Position numbers and translations under genes: made by a program. Positions 8,370-16,639 of a DNA stretch of 64,000 bases are shown here, in pieces (within the stretch, counting starts at the first letter, position 1; each line of letters begins with the position of its first letter). The stretch is from assembly GCA_013140985.1 (NCBI GenBank), contig JABFRU010000042.1:1-64000 (forward strand), written 5' to 3'. The stretch comes from Chitinophagaceae bacterium. GTDB taxonomy: Bacteria > Bacteroidota > Bacteroidia > Chitinophagales > Chitinophagaceae. A model generated the notes under the pieces. It was not told the DNA's origin, made no database searches, and saw only the letters and a list, made by a program, of their open reading frames with translations.

Positions 8370-9599
8370 TTAATTCCGGGATGTTGGGAAATAAGCATAA
8401 GCAACCTCGTAGGGTTGTGATCTTAATGCAGGAAGCAATTGGCCAAGCCCGAGATCAGTTTTTTGAGGAGTGGGTTCACATACAGAATACTTCATACCAT
8501 TATAAATAATGGGTTTACCGACAGGCTTGTCAAATTTTATTGCTACAGTCACATGTTCGGGATAAGTAAGAACGATCATTGGCAGATCATAAATCTCTTT
8601 TACGAGGCAAAAGAAAAGAGCAGCCCTGTCATCGCAATCGCTTTCATCATATAGCAATGTTTGTTCGGGCGTCAATCTTTTTTCAGCGCCAAAGTTTTCA
8701 TTGTCTGTTTTAAATAGAAAAGCATAACGGGTAAAATGCATCAGGTAATCAACGCCATTTTTTACTGTCATACCTTTTACATTTTCCTTCAATGAAGGAA
8801 TCAATGAGCTATATGTTTCATTGCTCAGTGGAATATTGAAATAAGAAGCATAATCAACCACAGGGTAGTTGATAAAAATAGTTTTGACGTCGGGGTTGAG
8901 TTTTATTTTAAAATTATAATCGCTTTGGTTGTAGTTGAATTGTATCTCTTTTTCCTGGTAAGAGGCCGGCCTGAAATCAGGCAGGCGGGTTATCTTATAA
9001 GAGAAAGCTTTTCCTCCGGCAACAGGAAGTTCCAATTCTGTAAACTTCTCTTTATCAAAATCAATATTGCTGCCATAGTCATGATAATTCAGGCAAACAT
9101 ATTGTTGATCATTTTTGGTGTAGTAGGGGATATTATAAATGGTTTCATCTGTTTTTATGTAAAAAAGCATTTTATCATTGCTGATCTTAATCGTGGCCTC
9201 ATAACCTGAACGGGTAAGCAAGAACCATTTATATAATGTGTACCGGTGATAATTCTCCGCTTTAGGGCTGATCTGCTGTGCAGTTTTCCGTATCAGCTGG
9301 TAATAAAGCCAATCGTTTAGTTGTTGTTTGTCTTTAAATGCAAGCAATGTTTCTATCAATGGCTTGTAATCACTTTTTTCAAGGAAGCTCGTAAAGGAGA
9401 CGATGGCGGAATTGGTCAATGTGCCGTCAAACTTTACCAAAAGATCAGAATTTATTTGAAGGTTAACCTGTTCCCCGAAGTAATCAAAGCTAAATGACCT
9501 GGCTGTAGATTGTCCTTTTGCTGTGCTGAGAAGAATAACAAGCATCAAACCAAAGGATAATATCGGGCGAAAGATTTTCAAAGGCCATATTGATAACAT
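8370..9599 (-). CDS. Exported transglutaminase-like (papain-fold) protein
   Basis: Secreted or periplasmic protein of 409 residues with an N-terminal signal segment (MLVILLSTAKGQS, about residues 18-30). The C-terminal part has transglutaminase-like features: a Cys in DESDCDDRAALFFCLV (about residues 316-331), a His in YPEHVTVAIKF and a downstream Glu/Asp region (YSVCEPTPQ), the usual Cys-His-Asp/Glu order of the superfamily. The context DCDDRAALF is typical of bacterial transglutaminase-like domains thought to act on peptides. The N-terminal 280 residues match nothing I recognise. It is convergent with the lipoprotein gene, sharing a terminator, and divergent from the alkaline-phosphatase-like gene across a 368-bp regulatory region. 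Substrate unknown; fold call moderately sure. Confidence 0.7.
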   Translation of the reverse strand: MLSIWPLKIFRPILSFGLMLVILLSTAKGQSTARSFSFDYFGEQVNLQINSDLLVKFDGTLTNSAIVSFTSFLEKSDYKPLIETLLAFKDKQQLNDWLYYQLIRKTAQQISPKAENYHRYTLYKWFLLTRSGYEATIKISNDKMLFYIKTDETIYNIPYYTKNDQQYVCLNYHDYGSNIDFDKEKFTELELPVAGGKAFSYKITRLPDFRPASYQEKEIQFNYNQSDYNFKIKLNPDVKTIFINYPVVDYASYFNIPLSNETYSSLIPSLKENVKGMTVKNGVDYLMHFTRYAFLFKTDNENFGAEKRLTPEQTLLYDESDCDDRAALFFCLVKEIYDLPMIVLTYPEHVTVAIKFDKPVGKPIIYNGMKYSVCEPTPQKTDLGLGQLLPALRSQPYEVAYAYFPTSRN

Positions 9600-9690
9600 T
9601 AAAGCTACAAAAAGGTAACAATAAAGTAATATTAATTTTTTGAACGTTAGCGAGCCGTTTGCTATTAAGTGGTCACTCTTAGTTTAAATA

Positions 9691-9746
9691 GTAATCCTAA
9701 CTTAATCTTAGTGTAACAACAGCGTAACAATAGCAAGTCATCTTTA
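9691..9746 (+). promoter_or_regulatory. Four-unit Pho-box-like array with CATCTTTA -7 element
   Basis: TAATCC 9692, TAATCT 9703, TAACAA 9714 and TAACAA 9725 are spaced exactly 11 bp. CATCTTTA at 9739-9746 is a -7-like element. The distance from the last unit to this element (14 bp) is identical to that in front of the TonB receptor at 4016. Transcription would start near 9753, about 215 bases before the next rightward gene. Confidence 0.65.
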
Positions 9747-9751
9747 CGCCA

Positions 9752-9878
9752 GTTCTTTCCAACCGTCACACAGTTGCATCTACTATGTGTTAGTAATTAC
9801 CGTCGGGTGCAGATTTCTCTATGCAGTTACCATCCCGCAGCGTCCCGATTTTTATCGGGATCCGCGGGGTGGTTTTTT
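9752..9878 (+). ncRNA. Candidate Pho-controlled structured leader or small RNA
   Basis: Between the predicted start near 9752 and a strong terminator ending at 9878 lies about 127 nt with no open frame of note. It has folding potential: ACACA (9768-9772) can pair with TGTGT (9786-9790), and GTAA (9794-9797) with TTAC (9827-9830). The terminator helix follows directly. It is either an independent small RNA or an attenuated leader of the alkaline-phosphatase-like gene at 9968. No known RNA family was recognised. Inference only. Confidence 0.4.
9830..9878 (+). terminator. Strong intrinsic terminator in the leader of the AP-like gene
   Basis: Outer stem CCATCCCGC (9830-9838) pairs with GCGGGGTGG (9864-9872) with one G-T pair. 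An inner stem TCCCGAT pairs with ATCGGGA, and T6 (9873-9878) follows. It lies upstream of, not after, the rightward gene it faces. Confidence 0.75.
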
Positions 9879-9967
9879 ATTTTAATCTATAGGCTTCATA
9901 ATAGTAAGATAATCTCTGCATCATGTTGAGTTTACAATTGATTACTTCTTTTGCAAAACCGTTACAC

Positions 9968-11062
9968 ATGAAAAGCTTATGGACCTGCCTTGTATTGGCA
10001 GTGTTATTACACCCTGAGGGGTTAAAACCTGTAACAAGAACGAAGATTAAAACTGGTTTACCAACAACCGGCAACCTTTTTATAATTACTACAGATGGAT
10101 ACCGTTGGCAGGAGTTATTTAATGGGGCTGACTCTCTTCTTATTAATAGTGATGATCATACCCCGGATAAAGAAACCATTAAAGCACTTTACTGGGCTGA
10201 AACTATCGAAGAGAGGCGAAAAAAACTAATGCCTTTCTTTTGGAATGTGGTCAGCATCAAAGGTCAGCTTTACGGTAATCGCCACTATAATAATAAGGTC
10301 AATACATCCAATCTTTATTCCATTTCTTATCCGGGCTATAACGAATTGTTTACAGGCAATACCGATCCTTCTGTTTCATCAAACAAGAAATACTATAATC
10401 CTAATATCAATGTGCTTGAATACCTGGATGCATTGCCGGAATTCAAAGGCAAGGTAGCCGCCTTCACCTCCTGGGATGTGTTTCCTTATATATTAAATGA
10501 AAAAAGAAATGGCATAACTGTCAACAGCGGCTATGAGAACATGAATGAAAAGGACATGTCTTCAGAACAGGTAATGATAAATAAAGTGCAGGACGATGCC
10601 ATTGCCATTAAAACAACTACAAGATTTGATGAACTCACTTTTTTAACAGCAAAGGAATATATCAACAATAACAGGCCAAGAGTTTTGTACCTGGGACTTG
10701 GAGAAACGGATGAGTTTGCTCACCAGGGACGCTATGATCTTTATTTGCAGCAAGCCAATGCAGTAGATAAAATGATCGCCGATCTCTGGCATTGGGTGCA
10801 AACAACACCGGGATATAAGGATAATACCACTTTCATTATTACTACCGATCATGGCCGTGGCAAAAAAACGAACAGGTGGATGGATCATGGTGAATTTATC
10901 AGCGGTTCATCACAGGCATGGTTTGCTATTATTGGCCCCGGTATATTAAAATCCGGGGAAGTAAAAAAGGACGAACAATATTACCAGGTGCAGATGGCAG
11001 GCACCATCGCTGCATTGGTGGGAGAGGAGTTCAATGCTGATAAAGTTTTGTCATTACGGTAA
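9968..11062 (+). CDS. Alkaline phosphatase superfamily (sulfatase/phosphodiesterase-like) exported protein
   Basis: Exported metal-dependent hydrolase of the alkaline phosphatase superfamily, 364 residues. The superfamily's metal ligands are visible in order: IITTDGYRW near the N-terminus, a possible nucleophile region SISYPGYNELFTG, DEFAHQGRYD and TTDHGRG. These fit a phospho- or sulfo-ester hydrolase with two divalent metals. I start at ATG 9968 because it gives a compact signal peptide (MKSLWTCLVLAVLL); ATG 9923 in frame is the alternative. Its promoter region carries a Pho-box-like array and a terminator-containing leader, which favours a phosphate-scavenging role. A small lipoprotein gene follows after 38 bp. 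The nucleophile is not assigned with confidence; substrate unknown. Confidence 0.8.
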   Translation: MKSLWTCLVLAVLLHPEGLKPVTRTKIKTGLPTTGNLFIITTDGYRWQELFNGADSLLINSDDHTPDKETIKALYWAETIEERRKKLMPFFWNVVSIKGQLYGNRHYNNKVNTSNLYSISYPGYNELFTGNTDPSVSSNKKYYNPNINVLEYLDALPEFKGKVAAFTSWDVFPYILNEKRNGITVNSGYENMNEKDMSSEQVMINKVQDDAIAIKTTTRFDELTFLTAKEYINNNRPRVLYLGLGETDEFAHQGRYDLYLQQANAVDKMIADLWHWVQTTPGYKDNTTFIITTDHGRGKKTNRWMDHGEFISGSSQAWFAIIGPGILKSGEVKKDEQYYQVQMAGTIAALVGEEFNADKVLSLR

Positions 11063-11100
11063 GTTTTCTTTCATCGGCGTATCTTCAGGAAAATTTTGAA

Positions 11101-11508
11101 ATGAAAACGATGCTCGTTGCCATCATTGTTGTTCTTTCCTATATCTCCTGCGGCAAACAATCTGCTGTCAGCAAAAAATTATCCGGCTGTGACAGTCTCG
11201 TTATTATTTTCAATAAACCCAATACTGATGAAGTAGTGAATATGGTGAGTACAACGGATAAAAAAGCCATTCGCAAACTGACTGGTTTTTTGGATGGAAA
11301 AGAAATGGACAGGTCACAATGTGGATACGACGGCCACATGATATTCTATAAAAACGGGCAGCGGGTGATGCCGGTGGTGTTTAATTTCAACGAAAAAGAC
11401 TGTCATCATTTTTTGTTTGATATAGATAACAAAAATTCCAGCACCATTATGAGTAATGAAGAGATGGATTTCCTGACTAGTTTAAAAGAGGGAAAGACCT
11501 GGTATTAA
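11101..11508 (+). CDS. Small lipoprotein of unknown function
   Basis: Predicted lipoprotein of 135 residues. The signal peptide ends with the lipobox LSYISC (Cys at residue 17). The mature part has three further Cys residues (in SGCDS, SQCGY and EKDCH) and no recognised domain. It starts 38 bp after the AP-like gene on the same strand and is probably co-transcribed. No function can be assigned; location in the cell envelope is the only supported statement. Confidence 0.75.
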   Translation: MKTMLVAIIVVLSYISCGKQSAVSKKLSGCDSLVIIFNKPNTDEVVNMVSTTDKKAIRKLTGFLDGKEMDRSQCGYDGHMIFYKNGQRVMPVVFNFNEKDCHHFLFDIDNKNSSTIMSNEEMDFLTSLKEGKTWY

Positions 11509-11536
11509 TAAAAAGCCGGCCCCATCGGGACCGGCT
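11509..11536 (-). terminator. Intrinsic terminator for the leftward Cys-rich genes
   Basis: AGCCGGCCCC (11514-11523) pairs with GGGACCGGCT (11527-11536) with one mismatch. The T-run lies on the minus strand (CTTTTTATT), so it serves the leftward gene starting at 11788; it may also act weakly on the rightward lipoprotein transcript. Confidence 0.75.
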
Positions 11537-11557
11537 CAAATGTTTCTTCAACATTTA

Positions 11558-11788
11558 TTATTTCATACCCGCACAAGTTGTTGCTGTGGAGGTACATTTT
11601 TCCTCTTTGGAACAAGCCGGCATATCGCAACACTTAGGGTCGCAATTTTTAGGATCACAGCACTTGTCCTTTTTACATTCGATCCTGGCTTTCTTCTTAG
11701 CCTTCTTTTTTCCACCGCCACCATTGGCAGCAAAGGAAGGAGAGGCCATGAAAGCAACAGCCAGCATCACTACCAGTAATTTTTTCAT
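11558..11788 (-). CDS. Small Cys-rich secreted protein, possible metal binder
   Basis: 76-residue precursor with a clear signal peptide ending ASPSFAA (about residue 21). The mature peptide of about 55 residues has a Gly/Lys-rich start and then nine Cys residues clustered as CKKDKCCDPKNCDPKCCD, PAC, EKC and TTC. CC and CxxxxC spacing with Asp/Lys is typical of metal-binding or disulfide-rich peptides, but no family was recognised. It follows a second Cys-rich secreted gene on the same strand after 40 bp, and a terminator follows it. A longer reading frame on the opposite strand exists here, but the signal peptide and Cys pattern favour this one. Confidence 0.7.
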   Translation of the reverse strand: MKKLLVVMLAVAFMASPSFAANGGGGKKKAKKKARIECKKDKCCDPKNCDPKCCDMPACSKEEKCTSTATTCAGMK

Positions 11789-11828
11789 TTGTAAAAATTT
11801 AGATTGAATAATTTAATTGAGTATGGAA

Positions 11829-12212
11829 TTAAATTATTTCCGGGGGATGCCAGCACTCGGTCAATTGCTTACAGATACGGTTATCATTGAAGAGTGGAGT
11901 TTCCTGTTTTAAAACTATGATGGGGGTAATTGCAATATGCGAATAATAAACCGCATAGAAATTACCGGATGGACAACCCAGTAGCGGATTGCAACTGTTG
12001 GCTCCGCAGGGATTCTTACTTTTTGATTCCTTAGGGGGCTTGCATTTGCTTTTACTGCAGACCGGTTTCGCTTTTTTCTTTGAACAGGTTGATGTAACAG
12101 GCTTGTTTTTTGTACAGGATGAGTTATTCGCCCTCATATTAAAATTGGTGAAGGCCGGTTGTACCATTAAAACACTCAGTATGATCGCTAATAAGCAGGC
12201 GGCAGCTCTCAT
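11829..12212 (-). CDS. Small Cys-rich secreted protein
   Basis: 127-residue precursor with signal peptide (LLAIILSVLMVQPAFT). A Lys/Cys-rich middle follows: SSCTKNKP, STCSKKKAKPVCSKSKC, NPCGANSCNPLLGCPSG. The tail has two more Cys (RICKQL and TECWH). Like its downstream neighbour it has many Cys with Lys in a short mature chain, so the two probably act together or arose from similar pressures. The end of the reading frame is less biased and function is unknown. It lies between the sensor-kinase gene (to the right, same strand, 107 bp) and the second Cys-rich gene. Confidence 0.6.
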   Translation of the reverse strand: MRAAACLLAIILSVLMVQPAFTNFNMRANNSSCTKNKPVTSTCSKKKAKPVCSKSKCKPPKESKSKNPCGANSCNPLLGCPSGNFYAVYYSHIAITPIIVLKQETPLFNDNRICKQLTECWHPPEII

Positions 12213-12319
12213 GTTGACTTAAAGATATGGTTTTATGACAGATCAAAGAGTGCCGCTGGTGTAAAAAAATGACCAGGTTAAAATTCGGGCATTGTCCCCT
12301 GTCTCTATATTTAAATTAT

Positions 12320-13369
12320 TTAATCTCTCTTTGCATCTAATGTAAACCCAACTGTAGTGCCTACACCTTCCGTACTGCGTACATGAATCGTTTGCCCGTG
12401 GGCTTCAATGATGTGCTTACAGATAGAAAGACCGAGACCACTGCCGCTTACATCAATGCTGCGGCCTTCATCAGTCCTGTAAAAACGTTCGAAGATCCTT
12501 GGCAAATGTTTTTCGCTGATACCGATACCATCATCGCTTATCTCTACTAAAATATGTTTGCCATCAGTTCTGTACATGCTGGCGGTAATAGTTCCGTTTT
12601 GTTTTCCATACTTAACGGAATTCTCCAGCAGGTTGGTTAACACCTGTCTTATTTTTTCTTTATCAGCAAATACAACAAGAGGAGATTCACAACCTTTTTT
12701 TATAACACAATGGATATTGTTCTCGTCTGCTTTGATGGATAAACTTTCAAACACATCCCTTACGAGGTCCTGAATTACAAAATTCCCTTTGTATAAAGTC
12801 AGTTCACCCCTTTCAAGCCGGGATATCTCATCAAGATCAGTTAATAAATGAGTGAGCCTGTCCACATTCTTGGATGTTTTTTCCAAAAACCTTTTGTTCA
12901 CCTCCATATCTGATAATGCACCTGATAATAATGTATCCACATAACCCTGTATGGCAAAGACAGGCGTCTTGAACTCATGCGAAAGGTTTTGCAGAAACTC
13001 ACGGCGGAACTGTTCATTTTTGCGAAGCAGTTCCAGTTCCTCTTCATTCTTAGCAGCCCATGCTTCCACATCTTCTCTTACTTCATCAATACTTTTTTGC
13101 GGCAGCACATATTTATAATAGGTTTCTTCTTTGCGGGTGGCTTTGGTGCGGTAAATGAATTTATAAATGAGTTTGATCTTGCGGTAAATGAACCTTTCCA
13201 TTACAAAAGAGAATAACATATAACCACCGGCAAACAATACTGCAAAAGAAGCGGCTCCCCATATCCAGTTCTTTTCTTTAAAGCCGATCACCAGGCTCAC
13301 CGGTAATGCCAATACAAATGCTGTAAATGCAGAAAGTTGACGGGGAGAAATATTCTTGGTAGAAAACAT
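12320..13369 (-). CDS. PhoR-like sensor histidine kinase
   Basis: Membrane sensor kinase of 349 residues, second gene of a two-component operon. Two membrane helices lie near the N-terminus (about residues 13-30 and 35-57), with almost no periplasmic domain between them, so the signal is probably sensed in the membrane or through a partner. A HisKA domain contains LQNLSHEFKTPVFAI (phospho-accepting His about 131). It is followed by a HATPase domain with an N box (LTNLLENSVKYG) and G boxes (EISDDGIGI, GSGLGLSI). I start at ATG 13369 because the 45-base upstream extension lies in an inverted repeat. The architecture resembles PhoR without PAS domain, and the phosphate genes to the left support that reading, but naming it PhoR is inference. 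Confidence 0.85.
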   Translation of the reverse strand: MFSTKNISPRQLSAFTAFVLALPVSLVIGFKEKNWIWGAASFAVLFAGGYMLFSFVMERFIYRKIKLIYKFIYRTKATRKEETYYKYVLPQKSIDEVREDVEAWAAKNEEELELLRKNEQFRREFLQNLSHEFKTPVFAIQGYVDTLLSGALSDMEVNKRFLEKTSKNVDRLTHLLTDLDEISRLERGELTLYKGNFVIQDLVRDVFESLSIKADENNIHCVIKKGCESPLVVFADKEKIRQVLTNLLENSVKYGKQNGTITASMYRTDGKHILVEISDDGIGISEKHLPRIFERFYRTDEGRSIDVSGSGLGLSICKHIIEAHGQTIHVRSTEGVGTTVGFTLDAKRD

Positions 13370-13387
13370 GATAATGCGAAGGTAATT

Positions 13388-13483
13388 GTAGAAGGTACAA
13401 GGAACAAGGTGCAAGGCACAAGACTGGAAAAACTAATGATATTTCAAACTATAGTACACTCTTGTACCTGGCACCTTGTGCTT
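13388..13483. repeat. Word-like inverted repeat (AAGGTGCAAGGCACAAG family) between kinase and regulator
   Basis: Left arm GGTACAAGGAACAAGG plus GTGCAAGGCACAAG (about 13398-13422). Right arm CTTGTACCTGGCACCTTGTG (about 13461-13480). The spacer folds into a long imperfect hairpin inside the two-gene operon. Confidence 0.75.
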
Positions 13484-14161
13484 TTATAATTCAAATTTAT
13501 ACCCCACACCTTTCACCGTAGTGATGCAATCAATGCCCAGTTTTTGCCTGATCTTACGAATGTGTACATCAATAGTGCGGTCACCAACGATCACATCATT
13601 GCCCCAAACCTGGTTCAGTATCTCATGGCGAAGGAAAACCCTGCCGGGTTTTATGGCTAATAAATAAAGCAGTTCAAATTCTTTCTTAGCCAGCACCACA
13701 TCTTCCTCATTCACTTTTACAATGAAGCGTTCGGGATCGATCGTAATATTATCAATAGTTAATATGCGGGCATCTGTTTTTTTCAAACGACGGAAAAGAG
13801 CATTAACCCGGCTCAGAAAAACTTTTGGACTGATGGGCTTGCTGATATAATCATCAGCGCCGGTCTCCAAACCTTTTATTTGAGTGCCTTCATCGCTTAA
13901 TGCCGTCAAAAAAATGATGAGTGTTTCTTTAAAAGCAGGTTGAGAACGGAGCAACTGGCAAACTTCAACTCCGGTCTTTTTCGGCATCATTACATCTAAT
14001 ACGATAAGATCGGGTTGTGTGCGGCGGGCTTTTTCCAATGCTTCATCACCATCCTTGGCAGTGATCACTTCATAGCCTTCATTGGTCAGATTATACTTCA
14101 GGATCTCCAAAATGTCCGGTTCATCATCGGCGATCAGAACTTTGCGGGCCTTGGTTTCCAT
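13484..14161 (-). CDS. PhoB/OmpR-family response regulator
   Basis: DNA-binding response regulator of 225 residues. Receiver domain (residues about 7-122): acidic pair D12/D13, phospho-acceptor D56 in LIVLDVMMP, Thr in FLTALSD and Lys108 in YISKPIS. A winged-helix OmpR/PhoB effector domain follows (about 130-225) with the typical RTIDVHIRKIRQKLG recognition region. It is first in the operon with the sensor kinase, spacer 114 bp. A good -7 element in minus orientation (TAGGTTTG, 14178-14185) lies about 17 bp before the ATG. Context (PiT, porin, AP-like gene, 11-bp repeat boxes within 12 kb) suggests a PhoB role. The family is certain; the phosphate signal is inference. Confidence 0.93.
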   Translation of the reverse strand: METKARKVLIADDEPDILEILKYNLTNEGYEVITAKDGDEALEKARRTQPDLIVLDVMMPKKTGVEVCQLLRSQPAFKETLIIFLTALSDEGTQIKGLETGADDYISKPISPKVFLSRVNALFRRLKKTDARILTIDNITIDPERFIVKVNEEDVVLAKKEFELLYLLAIKPGRVFLRHEILNQVWGNDVIVGDRTIDVHIRKIRQKLGIDCITTVKGVGYKFEL

Positions 14162-14177
14162 TTATTAAAAGTTTGCG

Positions 14178-14185
14178 CAAACCTA
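14178..14185 (-). promoter_or_regulatory. -7 element TAGGTTTG of the two-component operon
   Basis: On the minus strand TAGGTTTG matches the TAnnTTTG consensus 17 bp before the regulator's ATG. No convincing -33 element or 11-bp repeat array was found upstream. Confidence 0.6.
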
Positions 14186-14362
14186 AACGTTAATCAGGTG
14201 GTTGTAAAATCTCTGTTAGCCTGTTTACCCAGACTTAATAAAAAATTAATGTATAGGCTTTTCCCATTTGTAGCTTATGCCCGGTAAAAGCAGCTTTCTG
14301 CTATCTAAATGCGTCTGAATCAGTGAATATACTTCTCAACCATCCGTTTGTGCAGGTCTTAG

Positions 14363-14370
14363 TAACTTTG
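14363..14370 (+). promoter_or_regulatory. -7 element TAACTTTG
   Basis: Exact TAnnTTTG match 14 bp before the ATG at 14385, implying a very short leader. The nearest upstream TTTG (14347-14350) is too close for a normal -33 element. Confidence 0.6.
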
Positions 14371-14384
14371 AGCCTTGAATCCTT

Positions 14385-16637
14385 ATGACAGCGACAAAAA
14401 AATATCTTTTCGTTCTTTTTGCTTTTGTTTCTTGCTTTGACCGGTCTGCTTCATCGCAGGTCATGTTTTCAGTTTCAACTACTACTAATAATTCCGATTG
14501 CAAACCGCCAAGGAACAGGGAGCTTTTTCATGGTTTTATTGATGAGCAGCAGAAGATCATTCAGAAGTCGGATGGTAAGAACGACAATCAATACACCCCA
14601 TCTTCCAAAGAAGAAATAAATTTCTTGCTTACCCAATCATTGATGAGCAGGGTAGATGCACTGCAATGTAAAATTGAGAATGACAGTACATTAAAAGACC
14701 AGGCAAAAATAAAATACCTGAGAGGGCTGGAGTATCAATTAAAATTCTTTAGCAGTAACACAAAGAGCCGTAAAGTAAATCCCACCGTTCTGCCGGATAT
14801 CATCAGGACCTATGACGAATGTATGCAAAATGACAAGCAGGGAAAGTCCATTGCAGATATCGTTGACCGGTGCTCTTATGAAACTGCTTATTCTGTTGTA
14901 AAGGCAGACAATGTGACTTTTGAAAAGAACAGCGGCTTAAAAAAATCACAGGATGCTATCATTTTGAAATATTGTATCCTTTATCCTGACAGGATATTTC
15001 CAACACTCACTCAATATCCCGATGTTCCGTTTGCAGACAGCCTTGTAAAAATAGCTGCCAAAAGAAAGCCGAAGGAATTATATGATTATGCACAGGCAAA
15101 TAATAAGCTCGGGCTTGTTATCCGCAATATCAAAGATGATTCATTGGTAAAAACAGTGGTTAGAATGGCCCGCAGCAAAGACGGCCAGCAATATTTCTGT
15201 TTCCTCGATAATATTTTGCATGGAAGAATGACCCTCGATGAGATCGATGCGGCAAAAGGGGACTCACTCTTATATTACCGCTTGCTGGTAAAAACAAGAA
15301 TGAATTATGTGGCAAGGGCACAGGATAATGACACAGCGATAGAATTTACCACCTTACAAAAAAGAATGGAACAAAAGGCAAGAGAAGAATTTGTGAATGT
15401 GATCAATGCTTTGCATAATGAATCTGCAGAAACAAGGTTTGCATCGATCCAACCGCTTAGCCCCGAAGAATTATATTATCTCGCAGTTTCATCTGATGGG
15501 ACCATCTATACATCCAGTTTTGTAAAAGGTGTGTATCCATTGATGATGAAGAAGATCAACAATAAAGGAGATTCATTGCTGGCTTCTTTGCGTTTTGATA
15601 AATACAGGAAGTTCATCAAAATGTCAGCTGAGTATAATATGCTTGGCGATTTTCTGAACTCATTTCCTCCTGCAACGAAACCGGGTGAAGAAACCGATGC
15701 ACAAAAACTGATGAGGGCATTCACCGGTAATTTGGAAGTGGGCGAAGGTCTCGAGAATGGTGTGGACGTAGCAGATTCTTATGCAAGTATTGCTGACATG
15801 CTGAAACCGATAGCGGTTGATATGCTGAAAAATGTAAGGAGCAATTATAATAGAAATGAAACGACCGGCAATAAAAGAGGAATGGCCATTTACAGGATCC
15901 TGGAAAAGCTTTTTTTATCTGCGGACAGCACTACTAAAACTGATCTGACAAAGGAATTAGGTGTTCCTCCCATTTACGAAGTGCCTTACCAGTCATTGGT
16001 GAATGACAGTGGCCGTGTCATTATGCAGGTCTTTTTTTATGGAGATAAAGATGGGCAGGGGATATTCAAAGGTTTCCTGGGAACTTTCAGTAATAATAAC
16101 TGGAAGATCACCGGTAATGACCAGTGGGTGACGATCACTTCTGTAAAAGGCAAGCCCGTTTCTATTTATGCCAACAGGCCTTTGCCCGAAGAAGGTGGCT
16201 TTGATGAAAAAGCACAAAAAGAATTAGGCGCTTACCTGGGAAAAAACAATTTGCAGCCGGTAGTATCCATTCACCGGGGGCATAGTTATACAGCGCCATA
16301 TACAGTGGAACAAATGTCTCCTGCTTCTAAAATAGTTTTCCTCGGTTCCTGCGGTGGATTTATGATCCTGAAAGAAGCATTGGATGTTTCACCGGATGCA
16401 CATGTTATTGCCACCCGCCAGATAGGAGATACAAGAGTGAACAGGCCTTTCTTTTCTATATTAACAGAGAAAATAAGGACCGGTAATAATATTGAATGGG
16501 TTTCATTCTGGAAAGAATTGGATAAAACAGCGAAGTCGGAAGACTTTGAAGATTATGTTCCTCCGTATAAAAACCTGGGTGCATTATTTATAAAAGCGTA
16601 CCGTATCGCAATGGAAAATGAAGAAGAGCAGGAATAG
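14385..16637 (+). CDS. Large secreted protein of unknown function with possible caspase-like C-terminus
   Basis: 750-residue exported protein; signal peptide ends near RSASSQ (about residue 24). Residues about 30-550 are mostly helical and charged with no recognised domain. The last 200 residues look alpha/beta. A strand ending in VVSIHRGHSY (His630/His633) is followed about 23 residues later by IVFLGSCGGF (Cys656). His at the end of one strand and Cys at the end of the next is the layout of clan CD (caspase/gingipain/CHAT) peptidases. The helix between them would be short, so this is a suggestion. It has no T9SS tail. It has its own TAACTTTG promoter and is followed by an inverted-repeat spacer before the ABC exporter. 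Alternative: a non-catalytic conserved envelope protein. Confidence 0.6.
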   Translation: MTATKKYLFVLFAFVSCFDRSASSQVMFSVSTTTNNSDCKPPRNRELFHGFIDEQQKIIQKSDGKNDNQYTPSSKEEINFLLTQSLMSRVDALQCKIENDSTLKDQAKIKYLRGLEYQLKFFSSNTKSRKVNPTVLPDIIRTYDECMQNDKQGKSIADIVDRCSYETAYSVVKADNVTFEKNSGLKKSQDAIILKYCILYPDRIFPTLTQYPDVPFADSLVKIAAKRKPKELYDYAQANNKLGLVIRNIKDDSLVKTVVRMARSKDGQQYFCFLDNILHGRMTLDEIDAAKGDSLLYYRLLVKTRMNYVARAQDNDTAIEFTTLQKRMEQKAREEFVNVINALHNESAETRFASIQPLSPEELYYLAVSSDGTIYTSSFVKGVYPLMMKKINNKGDSLLASLRFDKYRKFIKMSAEYNMLGDFLNSFPPATKPGEETDAQKLMRAFTGNLEVGEGLENGVDVADSYASIADMLKPIAVDMLKNVRSNYNRNETTGNKRGMAIYRILEKLFLSADSTTKTDLTKELGVPPIYEVPYQSLVNDSGRVIMQVFFYGDKDGQGIFKGFLGTFSNNNWKITGNDQWVTITSVKGKPVSIYANRPLPEEGGFDEKAQKELGAYLGKNNLQPVVSIHRGHSYTAPYTVEQMSPASKIVFLGSCGGFMILKEALDVSPDAHVIATRQIGDTRVNRPFFSILTEKIRTGNNIEWVSFWKELDKTAKSEDFEDYVPPYKNLGALFIKAYRIAMENEEEQE

Positions 16638-16639
16638 AG

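Noticed and set aside
11540-11779. Rightward open frames opposite the Cys-rich genes
   Set aside because: The leftward frames have signal peptides and Cys patterns; the rightward ones have neither.
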